DNA from: Akkermansiaceae bacterium UBA1506
Lineage (GTDB): Bacteria > Verrucomicrobiota > Verrucomicrobiia > Verrucomicrobiales > DEV007
Direction: 5' to 3'
Length of the DNA stretch: 37,776 nt
NCBI GenBank assembly: GCA_002323995.1
Contig: DCQY01000091.1
Location: 26,411 to 64,186 of the forward strand
Part shown: piece by piece, positions 26,107-34,353 of the stretch
Layout: each line of letters begins with the position of its first letter
Numbering within the stretch: the stretch's first letter is position 1
Notes under the pieces: model-generated
Databases searched by the model: none
Seen by the model: only the letters and a program-made list of their open reading frames with translations
Told to the model about the DNA's origin: nothing
Made by a program: the position numbers and the translations under genes

Positions 26107-27897
26107 CTAGTCTCGCAGGAGGGATACGACCGCTAGCAGGCCCAGCAAGACCACGGAAAAAAGAGCCGTAACTCCAATCGGAAATGCTCCATACTTAGCT
26201 CGCTTAAAAAGAATATGACGCTCTTCTTCAATCTGCTGCTTCCCATGGCCTTGCAGCTTCCAAAGAGGCGTCATGATGTGGCAGGCGATGTGCGAAACAC
26301 CCGCTTCAAAGAAATTGGCAGCACTTCTCGCGACCTTGCCGATAAAGAATTTTCCAGCCATATCATTGAAACCATTCAGCGTTTTATCGAATGCGTTGAA
26401 GGCCAGCGGTCCAGCCTTGCGGTAGAGCACGTCAAAATCGAGATTGGTCGAGCGAATCTCAGCCGGATAAAAACCGGAGCGGATGAGGAGAGTAAACGCA
26501 AGCCCACAGAACAATAGTAGGGTGATCTGATCTGTGACGTGGGCCACAGTGTAGGGCTCATAGGTTACTTCCGTGAAAGGTAGCATCGGGTAGAGAAAGG
26601 TGTCGGGGAAGCTACCCACGAGAAAGCTGAGAACAGCGATGATTCCCATGGCGATCAGCTGGTTTGGAGGAGCTTCCTCGCAGCGGGTGCCGGAATCTTT
26701 CGAGAAGAAAGCAAAGAACAAGACCTTTAGTCCCGCCAGTAGGAAGACACCGGCAGAAGCAAAGAGCAAGGCGGCCCAAATCAGATACTCGCCTTCCTTG
26801 GCGGCGGTGCTCATGATCAAAGACTTACTAACAAACCCACAGAATAGTGGAGCAGATGTTGAAAGGGCGCCGATACAGCAGAAAAGAGCAGTGACCGGCA
26901 TGGATTTGTAGAGCCCCCCCAATTCGGTGGCTTTAGACTTTCCGGTGCGGTAGAGCACAGAGCCGACTGCCATGAAAAGAAGCGCCTTGTAGAGGATGTG
27001 GCAGTAGGCGTGCGCCGCAGTGCCGTTCAAGGAAAGCTCTTTGCCAAGACCAATGCCGACTACCATGAAGCCCACCTGGTTGATGAGGCAGTATGCAAGG
27101 ACGCGACGGAGATCGTTTTCGATGGCGGCGTAAAGCAGCGGCAAGGTCACCATGATGAGACCGACCCAAAGGAGAACCTCTTCTCCAGGGAAAGTACGAG
27201 CGAGCACGTAGATGGCCGTTTTCGTGGTGTAGGTGGCCATGAAAATGAGGCCGCCATAGGATGCTTCGGGATAAGTATCAGTGAGCCAGGATCCAATCAC
27301 CGGCCACGCGCAATTGATGCCAAACCCGATGAACATAAGCCAGGCACCGGGGCCGGCTAGTTCGATTTCATCGAAAGCAGTGCTGCCTCCGCTGGCGATA
27401 TGGATAGTTAGTCCGGCGAGGAGCAAGACGCCACCGAGAATGTGGACGAGCAGGTAGCGGTAGGCTGCCCTGCCCGAGGCTTCGGTGTTGCGAGCGATGA
27501 TGCACATGACGGCACCAAGAGTCAGCATTTCCCAGAAGAAGAACATCGAGACGAGGTCTCCTGCCATGACCACACCCGTAGCACTGCCGGCATAGAGCAA
27601 GCCTGCAGAAAGATCGAGCGCCTTGTTGTCGCGAACGATGTAGAGGATGCCGACGAAAGAAAGAATCGTAAATATGTTAAGGAAGATCAGGCTCCAGGCG
27701 TCGGCCCGGCCCAGAATCAATTCGAAGTCGAGCAGCTCGAAAGTCCAATCTATGCCTTTGTCGATGGCAAAGTAATTGGCGAAACCAACTAGGGGAACGA
27801 GCAGGGCGAATACTTGCCTTGTCTGACCCCTAAAGAAAGGGATGAGCAAGGCACCCAGAAAATAGATCAAGGCTGGAGGAAGTGACTCAGGCATCAT
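26107..27897 (-). CDS. MrpD/NuoL-like antiporter subunit (third copy, divergent)
   Basis: A polytopic membrane protein of 596 residues with about 14 helices plus a C-terminal extension, of the proton-conducting NuoL/M/N and MrpA/D superfamily. Glu123 in FFWEMLTLG corresponds to the conserved helix-5 Glu, and Lys226 in TYTTKTAIYV to the helix-8 Lys. The helix-7 Lys normally found in an IKA-type motif is replaced by Asn195 (FGINCAWPV). HILYKALLFMAVG is the helix-12 segment. The extra C-terminal part, with an amphipathic stretch and a last membrane helix, recalls the lateral helix of NuoL. It may stand in for the NuoL-like half of MrpA. GAGG stands six bases before ATG 27897, which overlaps the preceding gene by 11 bases. 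It is the last gene of the operon. Confidence 0.85.
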   Translation of the reverse strand: MMPESLPPALIYFLGALLIPFFRGQTRQVFALLVPLVGFANYFAIDKGIDWTFELLDFELILGRADAWSLIFLNIFTILSFVGILYIVRDNKALDLSAGLLYAGSATGVVMAGDLVSMFFFWEMLTLGAVMCIIARNTEASGRAAYRYLLVHILGGVLLLAGLTIHIASGGSTAFDEIELAGPGAWLMFIGFGINCAWPVIGSWLTDTYPEASYGGLIFMATYTTKTAIYVLARTFPGEEVLLWVGLIMVTLPLLYAAIENDLRRVLAYCLINQVGFMVVGIGLGKELSLNGTAAHAYCHILYKALLFMAVGSVLYRTGKSKATELGGLYKSMPVTALFCCIGALSTSAPLFCGFVSKSLIMSTAAKEGEYLIWAALLFASAGVFLLAGLKVLFFAFFSKDSGTRCEEAPPNQLIAMGIIAVLSFLVGSFPDTFLYPMLPFTEVTYEPYTVAHVTDQITLLLFCGLAFTLLIRSGFYPAEIRSTNLDFDVLYRKAGPLAFNAFDKTLNGFNDMAGKFFIGKVARSAANFFEAGVSHIACHIMTPLWKLQGHGKQQIEEERHILFKRAKYGAFPIGVTALFSVVLLGLLAVVSLLRD

Positions 27898-28198
27898 TTT
27901 CTTCCTCTGTAGAATCGGATTCGTAGAAATTCTGGTTCCGCTTTACCAGCGGCCGAAGGACGTAATTGGCGGCCGTGACCAACAGAACACAGGAAATAAA
28001 ACCATAAACAGCTTGGAATCCCGGCCATTTCTGCCACTTCAGGTAGGGATGCTTATCAAACCCAGTGATCCAGAAAATCACGTCGATTAGAACGACTAGG
28101 GAACACGCTACAAACAGCCCGATGAGGACTTTTCGAACATTTTCCGTTTTATCAAACCAACCGGTCGAATCAGTGGGATTTGGATTCTTCTGCGTCAT
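27887..28198 (-). CDS. small two-helix membrane protein in antiporter operon
   Basis: 103 residues with two membrane helices (VLIGLFVACSLVVLIDVIFW and YGFISCVLLVTAANYVL), separated by an aromatic/basic loop (HPYLKWQKWPGF) and ending in a short acidic tail. It is not recognised as any canonical Mrp or Nuo subunit. It overlaps the preceding small gene by 29 bases and the following antiporter gene by 11, so translation is coupled and an accessory or assembly role in the complex is inferred. Confidence 0.75.
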   Translation of the reverse strand: MTQKNPNPTDSTGWFDKTENVRKVLIGLFVACSLVVLIDVIFWITGFDKHPYLKWQKWPGFQAVYGFISCVLLVTAANYVLRPLVKRNQNFYESDSTEEENDA

Positions 28199-28400
28199 GT
28201 GAGGTTTCTGTAGTCACGGGCTTACCATGCTTATCGGTGTGATTATCTCCGTATTTCACCTTACCTGGAGAGGAAATCAGGATGGCGGCGAGGTAGAGTC
28301 CCATGGCTGCGCTGGCAACGGCAAAGACCCTAGGATATCCCGGCACAGTCTCGTGCTTGATCTGCTCGATAAGGTCTCTCTTGGAAATTGGGTCAGCCAT
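28170..28400 (-). CDS. small single-helix membrane protein in antiporter operon
   Basis: 76 residues: a polar N terminus with VPGYPRVF, one membrane helix (AVASAAMGLYLAAILI), and a hydrophilic His/Asp/Glu/Lys-rich tail (HTDKHGKP, SHDAEESKSH). The His-rich tail could bind metal or simply be disordered. No family is recognised. It begins 18 bases after the second MrpD-like gene and overlaps the next gene by 29 bases, so it belongs to the operon. Confidence 0.7.
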   Translation of the reverse strand: MADPISKRDLIEQIKHETVPGYPRVFAVASAAMGLYLAAILISSPGKVKYGDNHTDKHGKPVTTETSHDAEESKSH

Positions 28401-28418
28401 GCTAGAGGGTTGAGTTGC

Positions 28419-29912
28419 TCAGTCGGTGGTCATCATGGTGGCTAGTTCGAGCAGCAAGCCCGGAAAAAAGAAAAGAAGCAACGAGGAGACTGCAGTAATA
28501 CTGAGTGGAACTACGCAGGCCAGCGGCGCTTCCTTGATTCTGATGGCGGGTTTGCCGCCATCCGCCGATTTAAAAAAAGCTCGGTAAACGACAGGGAAGA
28601 AGTAGACGCCGTTGAGGACGGAGCTGATCAGGTAAACTGCGAGAAGGGCATATTGCTCTGCATCAGCGGCGCCCCATATGAGGTAGAACTTACTCAAGAG
28701 GCCGCCGGTTGGTGGTAGTCCGGTCACACTCATCGCGCCGATGGCGAATGCTGCCATCGTAAAAGGCATCGTTTTACCAAGGCCATCGAGTTGACTGATG
28801 TATTTTTTGCCTGTCGCCACGAAGATAGCGCCAGCACAAAAGAAGAGAGTGATCTTACCGAAAGCGTGCATCGCGATATGCATGATACTTCCCTGCACGG
28901 CGTGGTCGGAGAGCAGGGCCACGCCTAGGACAATGTAGGAGAGTTGACCAATCGTGGAGAAGGCGAGACGGCGTTTGAGGCTGTCCTGACTCATCGCGAT
29001 TAGCGAAGAAGCGATCACGGTGAAAGCGGCAATCCAGCAAAGCACTAGATTTGCATCGACCTTGCTCAGGATGCTGTCTTCACCGGTGCCGAAGACGCCG
29101 GTGATAACTCGAATCACGCAGAAGACGCCCACTTTCACCACGGCGACTGCATGAAGTAAGGCAGAGACAGGAGTGGGGGCGACCATCGCACCTGGTAGCC
29201 ACGAGTGGAATGGCATCAGTCCTGCCTTGGAGAATCCGAAGACGAAAGCGAGCAGCAGAACAACAGCGGGGAGGAAACTCATTTCCTGCTCGGCGAGAAT
29301 CGCTGAGCCGGCAAAAGAAAGGTCACCGCCACTCTTGAGGTAGGTGAAGATAATGGCAGGAATACCGAAAGCCACGGAAGTCCCCAGCAAATGGGTTAGG
29401 TAGGTACGACCTCCAGAGCGTGCTTCTTTGTCCTGATGGTGCGTGACGAGGGGCCAGGTTGAGAGCGAGAGAATCTCATAGAAGAGGTAAAGTGTCAGTA
29501 GGTTGCCGGCGAAAGCGACGCCGAGGGTAGAGGATAGAGACAAAGCAAAAAAGGCAAAGAAACGCGTCTGGGAATGCTCTTTGAGGCCTCGCATGTAGCC
29601 AATCGCATAAAGCGAAGTCACGATCCAGAGTGATGAAGCGACCAGAGCGAACGTGATACCGAGGGCGTCGACCCGGAACACAATGGGGACATTGATACCA
29701 GCGATACCGTCGACAAGAGTTGTCGTGATCGTGCTGCCCGAGAGAATGATGGGCAGCATCGCGAGGACGAACCCGAACTTAGCGAATGCGGCGATGAAGG
29801 TGGAAAGCTCACGCAGGAATATCTCCCTGCGAAAAATCACAATGAGCGGCACGGCCAGCAGCGAAGCAAGGCAGGCCCAGACTGGAAGCAGGCTGTGGAC
29901 CGTATTATCCAT
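28419..29912 (-). CDS. MrpD/NuoN-like antiporter subunit (second copy)
   Basis: A 497-residue, roughly 14-helix proton-conducting subunit. YLFYEILSLSTWPLV has the helix-5 Glu; FGFSKAGLMPFHSWLPGAM has the helix-7 Lys and the family HxWLP motif; VSALLHAVAVVKVGVF has the helix-8 Lys. All key channel charges are therefore present. The ATG directly follows the stop codon of the first MrpD gene (TGA then ATG), a strong sign of coupled translation. Sequence style suggests the NuoL/NuoM side of the family more than classical MrpD. Confidence 0.9.
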   Translation of the reverse strand: MDNTVHSLLPVWACLASLLAVPLIVIFRREIFLRELSTFIAAFAKFGFVLAMLPIILSGSTITTTLVDGIAGINVPIVFRVDALGITFALVASSLWIVTSLYAIGYMRGLKEHSQTRFFAFFALSLSSTLGVAFAGNLLTLYLFYEILSLSTWPLVTHHQDKEARSGGRTYLTHLLGTSVAFGIPAIIFTYLKSGGDLSFAGSAILAEQEMSFLPAVVLLLAFVFGFSKAGLMPFHSWLPGAMVAPTPVSALLHAVAVVKVGVFCVIRVITGVFGTGEDSILSKVDANLVLCWIAAFTVIASSLIAMSQDSLKRRLAFSTIGQLSYIVLGVALLSDHAVQGSIMHIAMHAFGKITLFFCAGAIFVATGKKYISQLDGLGKTMPFTMAAFAIGAMSVTGLPPTGGLLSKFYLIWGAADAEQYALLAVYLISSVLNGVYFFPVVYRAFFKSADGGKPAIRIKEAPLACVVPLSITAVSSLLLFFFPGLLLELATMMTTD

Positions 29913-31448
29913 TCAGAACTTCAAATTAGCGGAAAGGGACGGAATATCATCAACGGCGATTCGAATAAGTTCGACGATCTGTCCGTTAAACAAGCCAAGG
30001 AGGATGATGCCAGCGGCGCTGAGCAACAGTGGTGCGGAGGAATTCCAGCTCCCTTTTACCGGGGTGACCTCTTCGGCATGATGGCCATGACCTTCCGGTG
30101 GTTTGTTGCCGAAATGAGCGATTTCAAATATACGGAAGAAAAGAATAGCGTTCACAAGACTTGAGATAAGCAAAGCCGCGACGTATTCCCAGTGGCCAGC
30201 ATCGATGCCACCACGAACCAGATAAAATTTACTGAAGAACCCGCAGGTCGGTGGCACGCCTATCATTGCGAGCGCTCCTATGACAAAGCCAGCCGCTACC
30301 CATGGAGACTTTTTGAACAAGCCTTCGAGATCGGAGATGTGGATCGCGTTAAAGCTCCGTGCAAAAATGCCGGCAGCAATGAAGAGGCAGAGCGTCATCA
30401 TGGCATCAGCAAGGATGTGGTAGATCGCACCGGTGACTCCCCAGCCCCCGCTGTCCCCCAACCAAGCTCCGCCGACCATGTAGCCTACCTCCGCGATAAT
30501 GAGATAAGAGAGCATTTTTTTGATCTCGCGCTGAGCCAGTGCGAAGATTGATCCTGCGAGAATGGCTATGACGGCAAGCCAGACGACTAAGTCGCTCCAG
30601 AAGGGGTAACTGAAAATCCAGTCAAAACCAAATATCGTGAGCATGGCACGGATCATGACATAGACCGATACTTTGGTCATGAGGGGCGCAAGGATGCATG
30701 CACTGGTTGAAGGACAATAGCTGTAGGCGTTGGGCAGCCACCCGTTTAAGGGGAAAAACGCCATCTTAATCCAGATGCCGACGAGGATGAAGAGGAATGA
30801 AATGATGATAGCATTGGATTCTGCGATGGCGGCGTTGTTGTTCAGAACATTGCGGATATCAATCATGTTGAGGGAGCCAGTCTTCATATAGAGGTAGCCA
30901 ACCCCGATGAGGTAAAAGGACGCGCCCACTGTTCCCATTATGACGTAGTTGAATGCAGCATGGGTGCCGCGGCGGTTGCTCCCCATCGCTACGAGCCCGT
31001 AGCTGGTCAGCGAAGAGACCTCGATAAGGACAAAGAGGTTGAAGGCGTCTGCGGTAATAGTAATCCCAAAGAGGCCGGTGCAAAGTAGCAGGTAAAGAAT
31101 ATAGAACTGCGGCGCCTTATCCCCGTTTTCCCGGCCCATCCGACCAACGGAGAAAGAGGCAACTAGGAGGGCGACGATTCCGATAACGACGAGGATCAAT
31201 GCGTTGAGTTCATCGACTCGCAAATGAATTCCGATGCCGAGAGGCTCTTCCCAGCCTCCCATGAAGTAATCGATCGGGCCGGAGGTAAAGACCTGCTGGG
31301 CAACGGCAATCGTGGAAAAAAGCGAGGCGAGAATGGAAGCCACAACAATCGGGAGGCAAACCCGTTGTTCTTTAATCCCGACTAGGGCGATTAGCAGAGA
31401 ACCGAACATCGGAGCGAGGACGATGATGGCTGGGAGTTGCTCACTCAT
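29913..31448 (-). CDS. mrpD: Na+/H+ antiporter subunit D
   Basis: 511 residues, about 14 helices, the classical MrpD/MnhD position directly after mrpC. FNLFVLIEVSSLTSYGL holds the helix-5 Glu and GIWIKMAFFPLNGWLPNAY the helix-7 Lys with its WLP motif; LMTKVSVYVMIR holds the helix-8 Lys. A long cytoplasmic His-rich stretch (GHGHHAEE) precedes the last helices. A strong GGAGGT four bases before ATG 31448 decides the start against a GTG six bases upstream. The start overlaps the end of mrpC by eight bases. Confidence 0.94.
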   Translation of the reverse strand: MSEQLPAIIVLAPMFGSLLIALVGIKEQRVCLPIVVASILASLFSTIAVAQQVFTSGPIDYFMGGWEEPLGIGIHLRVDELNALILVVIGIVALLVASFSVGRMGRENGDKAPQFYILYLLLCTGLFGITITADAFNLFVLIEVSSLTSYGLVAMGSNRRGTHAAFNYVIMGTVGASFYLIGVGYLYMKTGSLNMIDIRNVLNNNAAIAESNAIIISFLFILVGIWIKMAFFPLNGWLPNAYSYCPSTSACILAPLMTKVSVYVMIRAMLTIFGFDWIFSYPFWSDLVVWLAVIAILAGSIFALAQREIKKMLSYLIIAEVGYMVGGAWLGDSGGWGVTGAIYHILADAMMTLCLFIAAGIFARSFNAIHISDLEGLFKKSPWVAAGFVIGALAMIGVPPTCGFFSKFYLVRGGIDAGHWEYVAALLISSLVNAILFFRIFEIAHFGNKPPEGHGHHAEEVTPVKGSWNSSAPLLLSAAGIILLGLFNGQIVELIRIAVDDIPSLSANLKF

Positions 31449-31974
31449 CCACACCTCCCTCTTTAATCACCTTGAGAACTTCATCTTCTTCAAGGGTTCC
31501 AAATTCCCTAAAGATCACCTGGGCAAGGGCTAGGGCAACTCCGAGGGTAGCGACGCCGACAACAATAGCGGTCAGCATTAGAACGTGGGGCAGCGGGTTG
31601 GCAATCGTGTCAGGATCGACTTTCGGATAGATTTTTTTCGCAGTCTTTTCTCCTTCAGATAGCATCCCCCTTTTTTTCTCATCCGGAGTAGCTTCTTTTG
31701 GGGTGCGGTTGTTCTGCGCTTCCTTGGAACTATTGTTGTAGGTTTCACTCTGCTTTGCCGCGGGCGGCTTTTCGATGATCGGAATCGTGGCGTCCTCCTT
31801 CACCCCGAGGGAGACGTAGAAAAGAATAATCGCAGTCTGAAACAGGGACAGGCCGATCAGTTTCTTAATCAGGTTGTTCTTCGCAATAATTGCCCACAAC
31901 CCTATCATCATCAGGATCACATAGATCCAGAAATTGAAACGGGGTTGGAGAGTTTGTTCGAGGAACTCTAACAT
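31441..31974 (-). CDS. mrpC: Na+/H+ antiporter subunit C (NuoK-like) with insertion
   Basis: A three-helix NuoK-like subunit: helices at about residues 15-33, 37-58 and 129-152. NPLPHVLMLTAIVVGVA is the diagnostic MrpC helix-3 start. The protein is 177 residues, while typical MrpC is about 110-115; the excess is mainly a hydrophilic Lys/Glu/Asn-rich insertion at about 70-122 (KEAQNNRTPKEATPDEKK) in the loop between helices 2 and 3, plus an acidic C terminus. It starts 15 bases after the MrpB fusion gene and overlaps mrpD. Confidence 0.92.
   Translation of the reverse strand: MLEFLEQTLQPRFNFWIYVILMMIGLWAIIAKNNLIKKLIGLSLFQTAIILFYVSLGVKEDATIPIIEKPPAAKQSETYNNSSKEAQNNRTPKEATPDEKKRGMLSEGEKTAKKIYPKVDPDTIANPLPHVLMLTAIVVGVATLGVALALAQVIFREFGTLEEDEVLKVIKEGGVDE
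31453..31458 (-). promoter_or_regulatory. ribosome binding site deciding the mrpD start
   Basis: GGAGGT lies inside the end of mrpC, four bases before the mrpD ATG at 31448. An in-frame GTG abuts it with no spacing, so translation should begin at the ATG. Confidence 0.75.
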
Positions 31975-31989
31975 ATTCGATTAACAGGT

Positions 31990-32790
31990 TTAGAGGCCAT
32001 CCTTAAGGGTTCCTTGGCTCGCGAGGTTGGCATAGATCGAGAACATGATCGCCATCACGGTAAAAGCGACGCCAATCTCCACGCCGAGCATCGAATGAGA
32101 GCGAGCCATCTCTGGCCCGTCTGTGAAAAGCAGCGGTTGTAGGACGCCGTAGTCGAGGAAGTTTTCACCAAGAAACTGGGAGGTCAGACCAAATCCGGCA
32201 TATATGAGGATTCCGACCGCTGCGAGCTTAAAATAGTTGTACTCGCTGAATCGCTTGAGAGCAGAGTTGAGATCACTTGATAGAGCTAGAAGAATGAAAC
32301 TCGCGCCGAGAAGGACGCCACCCTGAAAGCCCCCTCCTGGGCTGTAGTGCCCATGGGCAATCACGTAGAGGCCAAACAGTTGAATAATGGGAACTATGAC
32401 CCGGCAGGTGGTGCCGATAATGATGCGATTATGGTCGCCGTAGGTAAAGGAGTGCATGCCCTCTCTTTCCTTTTTTTGTCTCGGATCATTCGCGTTACCG
32501 ACCACTCGCATGATGCAGAAAATGGCGATACCGGCGGCAAAGACGACCACAGTTTCGAACATGGTGTCGTATCCTCGGTAGTCGGCCAGCACTGCTGTTA
32601 CAAGGTTGGGGACTTTAGTGTCTTTGTAGGTATGGGTAATGAAATACTGTGAAACGCTTTCCCCGCCTCCTTCGGCGCCTGCGTTAGGAGGTGAATTGGG
32701 GTCACCGAAAGAGGGGAAGTCATAGACCCCGAAGAGAAGTAGTCCGCCGGTAATGACAACGGCGATGGTGGCGAATACCTTCGAGAGCAT
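31990..32790 (-). CDS. mrpB: fusion of MrpA C-terminal (MbhE-like) domain and MrpB
   Basis: 266 residues in two parts. Residues 1-110 match the MbhE-like end of MrpA: a first helix, a Gly/Pro-rich external loop, then NLVTAVLADYRGYDTMFET and a second helix. The Asp and Glu of the DYRGYDTxxE motif are preserved. Residues 115-266 are MrpB/MnhB: RVIVPIIQLFGLYVIAHGHY and SPGGGFQGGVLLGA are its signature, followed by two more helices. In canonical Mrp systems these are the tail of MrpA and a separate MrpB; in Mbh they are MbhE and MbhF. Its ATG overlaps the DUF4040 stop as TAATG. Confidence 0.88.
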   Translation of the reverse strand: MLSKVFATIAVVITGGLLLFGVYDFPSFGDPNSPPNAGAEGGGESVSQYFITHTYKDTKVPNLVTAVLADYRGYDTMFETVVVFAAGIAIFCIMRVVGNANDPRQKKEREGMHSFTYGDHNRIIIGTTCRVIVPIIQLFGLYVIAHGHYSPGGGFQGGVLLGASFILLALSSDLNSALKRFSEYNYFKLAAVGILIYAGFGLTSQFLGENFLDYGVLQPLLFTDGPEMARSHSMLGVEIGVAFTVMAIMFSIYANLASQGTLKDGL

Positions 32791-33035
32791 TAGTCAGACG
32801 ATTTGCGTTTGGTGTTGTAGACGGTTGCTATGAGGAGCACTGTACTCACTCCGGCACCGACGGCGGCCTCGGTGAAGGCGACGTCGACGGCCCCCATTTC
32901 AGCCCAGAGCAAACAAATTAGGAATCCGTAGATCCCGAAGATCATTGAAGCGCTGAGCAGGTCTTTTACTTTCAGCGAAATGATCGCGGCTACGACCATA
33001 AAAATGAGGATGATAAAATCGAAAGCGAAGATCAT
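32790..33035 (-). CDS. DUF4040 / MbhD-like subunit (split MrpA tail)
   Basis: 81 residues with three membrane helices. KVKDLLSASMIFGIYGFLICLLW and MGAVDVAFTEAAVGAGVSTVLLI match the DUF4040 segment that forms part of the C-terminal region of MrpA and stands alone as MbhD in archaeal membrane-bound hydrogenases; the Asp and Glu of DVAFTEA are conserved. It lies nine bases after mrpG and shares one base with the following gene. Confidence 0.9.
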   Translation of the reverse strand: MIFAFDFIILIFMVVAAIISLKVKDLLSASMIFGIYGFLICLLWAEMGAVDVAFTEAAVGAGVSTVLLIATVYNTKRKSSD

Positions 33036-33044
33036 GACGGCGTC

Positions 33045-33416
33045 CTAAAACTGGTCCGAGTCGTCGCCAAGATGATTGGGACGACCTTCTTTGATTTTCG
33101 GTTTACTGCATTCCTCCCAACCCGCATCCATTAGCGCGTGAGTGGCTGTTGGACTTGTAAAAAGAATAAAAATGCTGACACCGAGCAGTTTGAGGATGAC
33201 GAGGAGAATGGGCCAATCTTCAGAGAAGCTCTCAAAGCCATTGAGCTGGTATAAAGCGAATCCGGTGATCACAAGGAGGCTGGAAAGCGTGTCACCTTTA
33301 CCGGCAGCGTGAGTGCGGGTGTAGAAGTCCGGAAATCTAATAATACCTATCGCCGCGCCAGCGAAGAAGACGATCCCGACCAGAATAAAGATCGCACTGA
33401 TAACGGAAACAATCAT
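33045..33416 (-). CDS. mrpG: Na+/H+ antiporter subunit G
   Basis: 123 residues with three membrane helices. GIIRFPDFYTRTHAAGKGDTL is the MrpG signature, spanning the loop and the start of the second helix. The hydrophilic C terminus of about 25 residues is longer than in many MrpG proteins. Start and mrpF stop overlap by four bases (ATGA), which indicates coupled translation. MrpG is a small structural subunit of the antiporter whose loss abolishes activity in studied systems. Confidence 0.94.
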   Translation of the reverse strand: MIVSVISAIFILVGIVFFAGAAIGIIRFPDFYTRTHAAGKGDTLSSLLVITGFALYQLNGFESFSEDWPILLVILKLLGVSIFILFTSPTATHALMDAGWEECSKPKIKEGRPNHLGDDSDQF

Positions 33417-33721
33417 GATTCTATAGCTGCGCCTTCCTCGTCCACTTCATCGCCTGTTTTGGTCTTGTGCAGAAAGCGCGCCGCTGCCAGTGAGCCCGTA
33501 AAATTAAGCAGCGCGTAAGCGAGCGCGAAGTCGACGAACATCTCGACACGTTTAAACACGATTCCGATGACGATAAGGAGCACGGCTGTTTTGGTGCCAA
33601 TCACGTTGACGGCAACGATTCTATCAAGCGCGCTTGGGCCTTTGATAATTCGCCAGAGAGGCGGCAACATCAGGAAAAAGATCGCCAACCCGACACCTAC
33701 AGCAAAGTCTTCGAACGTCAT
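33413..33721 (-). CDS. mrpF: Na+/H+ antiporter subunit F
   Basis: 102 residues with three helices. RIIKGPSALDRIVAVNVIG is the MrpF motif, with the conserved Asp of the first loop. The C-terminal tail is acidic (GDEVDEEGAA). It overlaps mrpE by four bases and mrpG by four bases, both in ATGA form. Confidence 0.94.
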   Translation of the reverse strand: MTFEDFAVGVGLAIFFLMLPPLWRIIKGPSALDRIVAVNVIGTKTAVLLIVIGIVFKRVEMFVDFALAYALLNFTGSLAAARFLHKTKTGDEVDEEGAAIES

Positions 33722-34299
33722 GCGGGCGATTCTTTTGAAGTTTTATATTCATCAGCGAATACCTTTTTTATACGGCGCTCCATTGTTCCATCGAGTCCAT
33801 TTGCCGTTTCGTCGCTGATTGCGTGGACGTAGTAGGTATCCCCGATAATCTTAATGGTGACCGTGCCCGGAGTAAGAGTGATGGAGTTGGCGAGCAGGAA
33901 GCGCTGGAAATCGGTATTTAGAGAGCACTTGTAGCGTACAATTTGGGGCTCGAGCTTCTCGGTGCTGCCAAGTGCCAATCTCAGTACGTAGATATTGCTT
34001 AGAATAATCTGGCCGATCATCCATATTGAATAGGCAAAAAGACCAAAGGCCTGTTTGATGCGGACGTTTAGACGGTGGTGACGGTTTTCAAATAGAAGGT
34101 CCGACGAGAGCCACACCACGATCGCGCATGAGATTAGTCCGAGAGAGAGGTGAAAGACGTCGAAAAACCCCGATAGCACGACCCATATGACCATGAGCAA
34201 TACAAAGACAAAGATCCGATAAAATTTTGTATTCGAAGTTGATTGAGCCATTAGTATGTGGCGGGAAGCGGTCCCAATGTGAGCAACGCTCATGCTCAT
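33718..34299 (-). CDS. mrpE: Na+/H+ antiporter subunit E
   Basis: First gene of the operon; about 193 residues. Two to three N-terminal helices (FVFVLLMVIWVVLSG, SLGLISCAIVVWL) are followed by a cytoplasmic domain bearing FLLANSITLTPGTVTI, the MrpE signature. AGGA nine bases before ATG 34299 supports this start; ATG 34251 would remove 16 residues and also fits the family. The 54 bases to the divergent thioredoxin-like gene must contain both promoters; no clear -35/-10 pair could be picked out. Confidence 0.9.
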   Translation of the reverse strand: MSMSVAHIGTASRHILMAQSTSNTKFYRIFVFVLLMVIWVVLSGFFDVFHLSLGLISCAIVVWLSSDLLFENRHHRLNVRIKQAFGLFAYSIWMIGQIILSNIYVLRLALGSTEKLEPQIVRYKCSLNTDFQRFLLANSITLTPGTVTIKIIGDTYYVHAISDETANGLDGTMERRIKKVFADEYKTSKESPA

Positions 34300-34353
34300 T
34301 GTCAATTTTCCTATCCGTAAAATCCGTGCTTTATTGAGGCGGTCTAGGCTGTG

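Noticed and set aside
26107..34299. NADH dehydrogenase (Nuo) operon
   Set aside because: The D-type genes resemble NuoL/M/N, but the E, F, G, B, C and DUF4040 subunits are Mrp-specific and no peripheral-arm Nuo genes are present.
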